Below, one piece after another: positions 57,672-64,000 of a stretch of 64,000 bases of DNA. The stretch spans positions 12,250,124 through 12,314,123 of the forward strand of contig NC_079898.1 in NCBI RefSeq assembly GCF_024868665.1. The letters run 5' to 3'. A program made the position numbers and the translations under genes. Source of the DNA: Triplophysa rosa. Lineage: Eukaryota > Chordata > Actinopteri > Cypriniformes > Nemacheilidae. Each line of letters opens with the position of its first letter. Positions within the stretch are counted from its first letter, which is position 1. The notes under the pieces were generated by a model. It was not told the DNA's origin and did no database searches. It saw nothing but the letters and a program-made list of their open reading frames with translations.

Positions 57672-59050
57672 TGCATCTTCAAATTATCTTCAGTTGGTGG
57701 CTCAGCAAACATTGTTTAATGTAATGTATTTAACTATATTTAATATCATGTTGTTCATTTTATTAAACGTGTAATGTTAGATTGACAGCACTATTTTTAA
57801 ATGTAGCAAAAATGTCCTACTTGGCAGGTTCTTTTAGAAAAGACCACTCAACTGGATGCCTTTGAAACAGTGGCGTCTTTGGTCACCTCTGTGGTACGCC
57901 ACCTACGGCAGTTTATTTAGACCAAGACAAATGTGCACAGACTCTTACGCGCCTTCTTTTCCTTTGGACCGGTGGGCTCGCGCTCAGACGAGGGTCTCAT
58001 GCTTGGGCGTTCTCGCCCAAACTGTGCTTGGAAAGGTCAAAAGAGGAGACGGCATCAGCTTGAGGCTTTTAATAACTTATTTATCAACGGCCGCAAGATT
58101 TATCACAGGGGTTGTAATTGATGACACAGGCTTCTTTCGTTTTATTGAGTTTGTCTGAACATTCGGTTCCTTCCTTATAACCCACAAAGGCAGACAGAGG
58201 AAATATAAAGAAATAAAGACCCTAAAAGTTTTTGGAAATGAAATTGCAAAGACAGATTTCAGACAGGCTTACTGACCACTCCCTACATGTAATCAATCAA
58301 ACAGATAGCCCCGCCCCAAACTCACACGATTGGTAAACTTCATCACTATTTTGGGCTGGTTGGGAATGTTTTAATAGTATACCATATACACCTTTCAGGG
58401 AAATTAACCTGAGAAAGTTTTTTAAAATCGACAAAAATTACACCGCTTCACATTTTCCTTCACAGTATTCGTCAGTTGTTGAACATTATGTATTTTGTAG
58501 CATTGTTTATTATTGTTTGTGTGTTAAAACAGTGTTGGTTTGACTGCAGTGAACACATAACTCAGTACGCGGTTATAGTCGAAAGCTTGCCAACTGATAT
58601 TAAGTGAAGGACATCGATGCCGGTCTACACCAAAACGATTTTTCGCAGCTAAAATTGAAGTGATCTTTGTTGTATTTCATATTTCCATTTCAGTGACATT
58701 TCAGAGACCAAAAAGTAATATTGACTTGTATATTTTCCCCCTGTTCGATATATGTAAATGAGAGACTTTTCATAAGAGTTGAGTTTATAATTGACTGTCT
58801 CAGTTTATTCATTTACCACTAATTTAAACAATAGGGGTTTTCAACGGCTCAGACCGATACAGAAAAACACTTATTTCATACCATCTACAACTGTTTCTTT
58901 TATAATATATACTTAGTTCCAGACTAAATGCATTATCTATTGACAAGGCTGTTTGTGGATGTAAATCTAACCCACATTTGTCAAGTCGCTGTGGATACAA
59001 TGCTGATATCCTCCAAATAGTCAAATATTGTCTGATAAATTGTTCCGGTC
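57672..59050. other. akt3 intron DNA, nothing recognised
   Basis: The two overlapping plus-strand frames at 57856-58158 have no family match. No element boundaries recognised. Confidence 0.4.
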
Positions 59051-59700
59051 CACACCCTTTATCTCCTCATGTACTCATCTCCATCCAGCATTTCCCATTA
59101 ACATGTGTGGGGAAAGTCAAACACATCAAGAACAGCGGCTCAGGGTAAAACAGCAGTTTGTGAACTCAAGTGTCATATCTGTCCGGACTCCATTGAGAGA
59201 GCTGAATGGGTCTGATCTCAATGAAAGCTGGTGGTTGTCTCCCAGCTAGCCTTGAGTGCCGGGGTGTGTTTGGCATTGTGTGTGCGGTAATGTCTGATGG
59301 GGGGGTTGACGGGACGATAGTTGTTTACTTCTGCTGGGGTGTGTGTCTCTAGGGGCGATGGGAGGCGATGTTGGTTGCTGGAAGAATAGAGGCTTGAGGC
59401 CTCACAAAGGCCATGTTTAAAGGCGTGTGGGAGCAAAGGCTGGACAGACAATAGGGACGAGGGCTTCTTGTGTTGGACCCCATTGCCAGCTGTCTCCCAG
59501 CACAGCGGCCTGCTCTGGTCTGCTGAATAAATAATAGCAGCAACCCCTGCCACTCGCATGTAATGGCCATTGAGAAGGGCTGGGGCTGGGCAGTGCACAC
59601 ATGGAGGCCTTTGCACCTGTTCACCACTGGCCTGATGGTGCAGCCATATAGGACCCGCACTGTTGTGTGTGGCCCCTGTGTCAACGCCCTTTGTTGCACA
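59051..59700. other. Candidate conserved non-coding block (about 59230-59690)
   Basis: GC-rich unique DNA open in several frames on both strands. Contains CCATTGCCAGCTGTCTCCC with an E-box and GCTGAATAAATAATAGCAGC. Regulatory role inferred from composition only. Confidence 0.3.
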
Positions 59701-61311
59701 ATGATTGTGACCCTACTAATGAATGTGTTTTTATGTTTCATACTGTAGAAAATGTATATTGTATGCCCTAAACTTAACCACCCCAGAAAAATTTGTGCAT
59801 TTTTACATTTCAAATGAACATCACACACACACATGAATATCAATATAGATGAATATAAAATATAAATTAATTTATATAAAAAACTCTCCAATCAAACTAA
59901 TTTAACCCTATATGCTATGCTATATACTGTAGATGCAGTAAAGATTTTTATGTTGAGTTTCTTGTAACTGTGCAATTTATAATTGCTTAAACCAAGTTAA
60001 AACCACTTTAGGTGGTTTAAAGAGTGTTCCAGGTTAAAGACAAGTCAAGCTTGACAGCATTTGTCAGTTTCCAAGAAAACGATAGAAGAAAAAGATAGAA
60101 ATCCACTTACATTGAAAGTCTGTGGGGCAATCATTGTTTGTTGGCACAAAACTGTTTTTAAGGAATATTTAACATACTGGTGTTGACATTAAATGAAATT
60201 ATTCAATTAAATAGTTTGAAATTAAATACACTCAATTCTCCGACAACACCCTGCAGATTCTGTTGATAGAGCATAACTAATATTCAACATGTACTGTACA
60301 GCATAAAAGACGTGCGACGTGATTTGCAGTGTGACCTTTTTGCTTTTGAAAGTTCACAAAATGAATGTGTTTTGTATAAGTACATTTCAAATAGTCCCCG
60401 AGTTTCAGCTGTTTGGAGTCTATATATTATGAATGGCCTGGAGAGTATAGTAACGTGTAAGTCATCCTGTGAGAGCGTCCTGTTTTAATGAATTAATAAC
60501 GACCGTATGATAATCCCATCGGTGTTTGTGGCTTCAGGAAACTTGTTGATATTTTGTGCGACAGTCTCATAAATTGAATCGACCATTAAACCAGTAAAAT
60601 TGGTCAAGACGGCTTCTAAAGCGTTTGATCTTGTCCTGGCTTCAAAGGGTCGTCAGTGTTACACACGCTGGTGTTCTCTAATCCATCACACACACACAAC
60701 CCAACAGACGTACCGTCAATGCGGCCCCACAATGGCACAGTGTAAAATAATCCAGCTTGCTCCTGGGGGACACGCCTTTCACCAAGGTTTGTTCCTTGAC
60801 CTCTGGCTGCCAAGGCAACAGTCTGGTAGTTGCTCACGCCGCTTATTTTGAATGATTCATGAATCAAACAGAAGATTGGCAATAAATGTACATTAGGTTC
60901 AGTTATAATTCTTCATGTTTCGTTGCTTTATCATATACAACAAAGACACCCTTTGTACATAGGGTTTGTGTGCGTTTGTTCCATACAGTTCAATTTTGTA
61001 TTTACTCTGATTCTGGGAATGCTTTAACAAGACTGCAGCCAGTAGATAACTGTAAGACTGTAAGACGTTAAACACTGTAGCCCATTTAACTTGAATGACA
61101 GACAAATTAGATCGTAAAACAGATAGTCGTATTGAGCTCAATTGCTGATATTTGATTAACTCATCAAAATTGCTGCCAGTTCCTCTGATAATCTCATGAA
61201 ATATCTGTTTTATGAAGGAGACACAAGCAGAGATGAAGGACAGGTACATACGGGTATCATCATAGCCGTTACTAACATTAGCCCTGATATAACATGATGA
61301 TTGATATTGTG
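59701..61311. other. akt3 intron DNA
   Basis: Mostly AT-rich. A stretch at about 60014-60190 (GAGTGTTCCAGGTTAAAGAC, GACAGCATTTGTC) looks like a fragment of a dispersed fish repeat. A GC-richer patch lies at 60600-60840. No exon. Confidence 0.35.
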
Positions 61312-61315
61312 TTAA

Positions 61316-61680
61316 AGGAATAGTTCACCTTCGAAATTAAAATTCTGTTATTTATAAATAATAACAAAAAAATAATATAAATAATAATAATAATATAAAT
61401 TATTATTAATAATAAATAATATAAATAATTTTTTTATTATTTACACGCCATTTTGTAATTTCAAACCTGTATGACTTTTGTTGGGGACAAAAGTTATACA
61501 GGAAAAAAACGTTGGTCCCCATTGACTTGCATGGGTTTTGTGTCCGTACAATAGAAGTCAATGGGGACCAATGGGTTTTGTTTGCCAAAATTTTTCAAAA
61601 TATCATCTTTTGTGTTTTGCAGAAGAAAATCACACCCGTTTAAAATGTGTAAAAAGTGTGAATAAATGATGACACAATTG
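61316..61680. mobile_element. Angel-like foldback MITE with internal AT microsatellite
   Basis: Left TTAA at 61312-61315, then AGGAATAGTTCACCTTCGAA. Centre GTGTCCGTACAATAGAAGTC; right arm ends near AATGATGACACAATTG, so the terminal right arm is lost. An AAT/AATAT-rich microsatellite (61352-61440) interrupts the left arm. Confidence 0.8.
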
Positions 61681-63134
61681 ACACATATGATAATATTGTA
61701 AAGAAGTCAGTATCTGATATAACCAATAGCAGCAATTTAATAGATTAAATATGATATTTTGAATTCTTTTGGTCGAGAGAATAATTTTGTGAAAATGTGA
61801 TCTGTCATGTGACCATACTGACCCCATCACAATCTGGTATAATAATAAACCTGCTCTGCTGCTATTTTTATTCCTCTTAAACATAAGAGGTGGTGAAATT
61901 CATCTAGTCTCCTTGGCATTTAGTTTACACTCTCTCACACATACACACAAGTAGACACTCATGAGAACCAATGGACTGTGTCTGTAGTTCAATGCCATCT
62001 AGTGGCTAAACCTGTTATCAGCGTGCCGTTATGTTTAGGTCTTTATGCAATGTGCTATGTCAGTAGGCTTAGCATTGATTAAAAATCAAATGATCTTTTC
62101 ATTAATAAGGTTATATTATACTTTATTATTTGAAACAATGATACATGTTTATTTGTTATGTATTACAATATATGACACAAATTCAATCAGTGCTTTAGAG
62201 TAAGCATCATTTTTATAAAAAAAATGTCTCACTTTACTAAGTAAACTAATGGACTGTGTGCTCGTTCTGCGTGTTTAATAGACAGACAGTCAGACTTTTC
62301 CCACAGCACAGTGTATTTGCACTGGAATCACATGTAGATTGTGGATATGGAACACTGCACATGCGAGTGTGTGTGATGTACATGTGATGTTTGTGTGCTG
62401 GCGGATGGCCTCTCCATACAGACTCAGGGCTGAAGCTCTCTGCACCAGCTGGGGGGCAAGAGCAGCACCAGGAGGGCAAGCTGTGTGCAGCTGGCGGCCT
62501 GAAATCAGCGCAAGCCTCATGGGAGCTTCCTGTCCCTGGGCACCCTATATCTCCCCCAAACTGGCCTGACGTCTCTGTTGCAGCTCATTGTCTGACGTCC
62601 TACTGTACCTAAACAGACAATTCCCTCCTGTACACAAAACGGCCATGGGGAGGTTTGGCTGCTGTACGCGTAAGCTGTCTTCTCATTCCCAGTCTCTATA
62701 ATGTTAGTTATTTGAAGATGAAGAATGTTATTTCTTTGTGGAGGTAACGGAATAGTTACATTTATTAATATATTTATATAATTATGAAATTAAATCATTT
62801 AAAACAGGTAAAACAGTTGCTAGTCTAAACTGTAGATCTTCAGGCATTCATTGCCATTGTACATGTGTATGTACTTTTTCTTTTGCACATATCATAATTC
62901 TAACATCCAGTAGCAGTGTGTCACGGTTACTTCATGCACACCCGTAAAGGCACTCTTTCCTGCTGTGGTCCAGTGACACTAATTCAGGTTAAGTGGATTG
63001 ATTTGAGCAGCCCTGGATTGCATATAAATCGTCTGAGCCTCGTCCACGACTGCAGGTTCACCACACACACAGACTAATGCTTGATGTGTATGGCATGATT
63101 AAACATTCATTTACCTGTCTGTTGTATACATAAT
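61681..63134. other. akt3 intron DNA with GC-richer block (about 62340-62660)
   Basis: The block is unique-looking and open on both strands (CACCAGCTGGGGGGCAAGAG). Possibly a conserved non-coding element; the rest shows nothing. Confidence 0.3.
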
Positions 63135-63138
63135 TTAA

Positions 63139-63355
63139 AGCGACAGTGCACCCAAATATGAAGTTCTTCATTTATTTATGACAGAAAAGTATATGTTTGG
63201 TAGAATGTTCAAAAATGACAGCTTCAGTCCTCATTCACCTTAATTGTAGGTAACTAACACATAAACATCATTCTGAATTTAGACATAGGTTTGAATAACG
63301 TGAGAGTAAGTTAAAAATCATCATTTTTTAATTTGGTTTAACTATTCCACTAAGT
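63139..63355. mobile_element. Angel-like MITE, degenerate
   Basis: After TTAA at 63135-63138 reads AGCGACAGTGCACCCAAATA and ends near TTTGGTTTAACTATTCCACT, a diverged inverted terminus. Confidence 0.6.
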
Positions 63356-63431
63356 ATGGAAAATATGCTGAAAATTCATTGTGACACAAATATAACTACA
63401 CTCACATAATAAGTTTACACTTCCCATGACT

Positions 63432-63644
63432 GTTTTCTTTCCTGCATTCTTCAAAATATCTTCTTTTGTGTTCAACAGAACAAAGAAATTTATTTAAAAA
63501 AATTCCAGCTATGGTAGCCAACTGGTGGCCAACTGTTTGGTTACAAGCATTCCTGTCATCAGAACAAATACATTTTTACAGGTTTGGACTTGAGGGTAAG
63601 TAAATGACTTGAGGGTGAGTTTCATTTTTGGGTGAACTGTCTCT
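63432..63644. mobile_element. Angel-like MITE, diverged subfamily
   Basis: Contains TTCAAAATATCTTCTTTTGT, TATGGTAGCCAACTGGTGGC and right end GGGTGAACTGTCTCT before TTAA at 63645-63648. Within the right arm the word GACTTGAGGGT is duplicated. Confidence 0.75.
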
Positions 63645-63875
63645 TTAAAGCAAAATTAGATTTTGCATTTAAACTCTTTAAGAAGTCATTCTGTTGCAGG
63701 ATAGTGTCGGTTTGTTACCTCACGTTTTCTCTGTCGCTATGACGACAGCGAATCAGACGCCATCCATCTTGTTGCATCTGGCTGTCTTAAAAAGTGATAC
63801 GACCTGTGTAAGCGGATCAACCCCTTGCCCGCAATTCAAGCAGAAATACAGCACATCCCGAGAGCTTTGCAAGGT

Positions 63876-64000
63876 GGTGTTTACATTAGCCCGTTGTCGT
63901 ACGAAAACAGTGTTTTAAAACGAAAACGATCCTCGTTTATACTGCCGACATGCGTTTTAGAAAAAAATTCACGTGTCACATGACCATTCAGACACGCTGG
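63876..64000. mobile_element. Probable transposon left end, cut by the window
   Basis: GTGTTTACATTAGCCCGTTG followed by alternating AAAACG/CGTTTT words resembles the left end of a common cyprinid non-autonomous element. The right end would lie beyond 64000. Confidence 0.35.

Noticed and set aside
59349..59891. 180-codon minus-strand frame
   Set aside because: Spans AT-rich and GC-rich DNA of different character with no family match; other frames are open in the same block.

Overview
This is vertebrate nuclear DNA, almost certainly from a cyprinid-type teleost (carp, minnow or zebrafish relatives). The evidence is intron-dominated architecture, one short phase-1 protein-kinase exon with consensus splice sites, CpG-rich promoter islands in AT-rich DNA, and many copies of the palindromic miniature transposons typical of cyprinid genomes. 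These include Angel-like foldbacks, TTAA-flanked elements, hAT relics, a tRNA-derived SINE and a LINE 3' end with a TTGACT-type tail. No prokaryotic operon, phage, CRISPR or toxin system is present.

Layout. (1) 1-620 is a CpG-rich promoter-like island with a C/EBP-type palindrome and a possible minus-strand splice donor. (2) 621-18500 is intergenic: SINE, MITEs, unique GC-richer blocks that look like conserved non-coding elements, and a 5.2-kb DNA transposon (8613-13839). This transposon carries an intact four-exon minus-strand gene of the fish SAMD3-like repeat family. (3) 18560-19260 is a second CpG island with a perfect TCTCGCGAGA core-promoter palindrome, the probable akt3 promoter. (4) 25516-25875 is the exon holding the akt3 start codon; it encodes MNDVTIVKEGWVQKRG, the start of the AKT3 pleckstrin-homology domain, then a GTAAG donor. 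(5) 25876-64000 is akt3 intron 1; no second coding exon was recognised. It is full of nested transposons plus unique GC-rich blocks that are candidate enhancers.

How it fits together. The only host protein gene is akt3 (plus strand), with its first coding exon about 7 kb downstream of its island and more than 38 kb of first coding intron. The remaining coding capacity is transposon-borne: the SAMD3-like gene, a decayed hAT transposase N-terminus at 36728-36946, and a short ORF inside a TIR element at 14312-14680. The most notable structures are the SAMD3-like-bearing transposon with intact exons around an insertion-riddled intron, several clean nested insertions with exact target-site duplications, a shared TTAA|AG terminus across unrelated MITE families, and two candidate intronic enhancers sharing a 26-of-30-nt gapped motif. 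All calls are by eye; nothing was aligned to a database.
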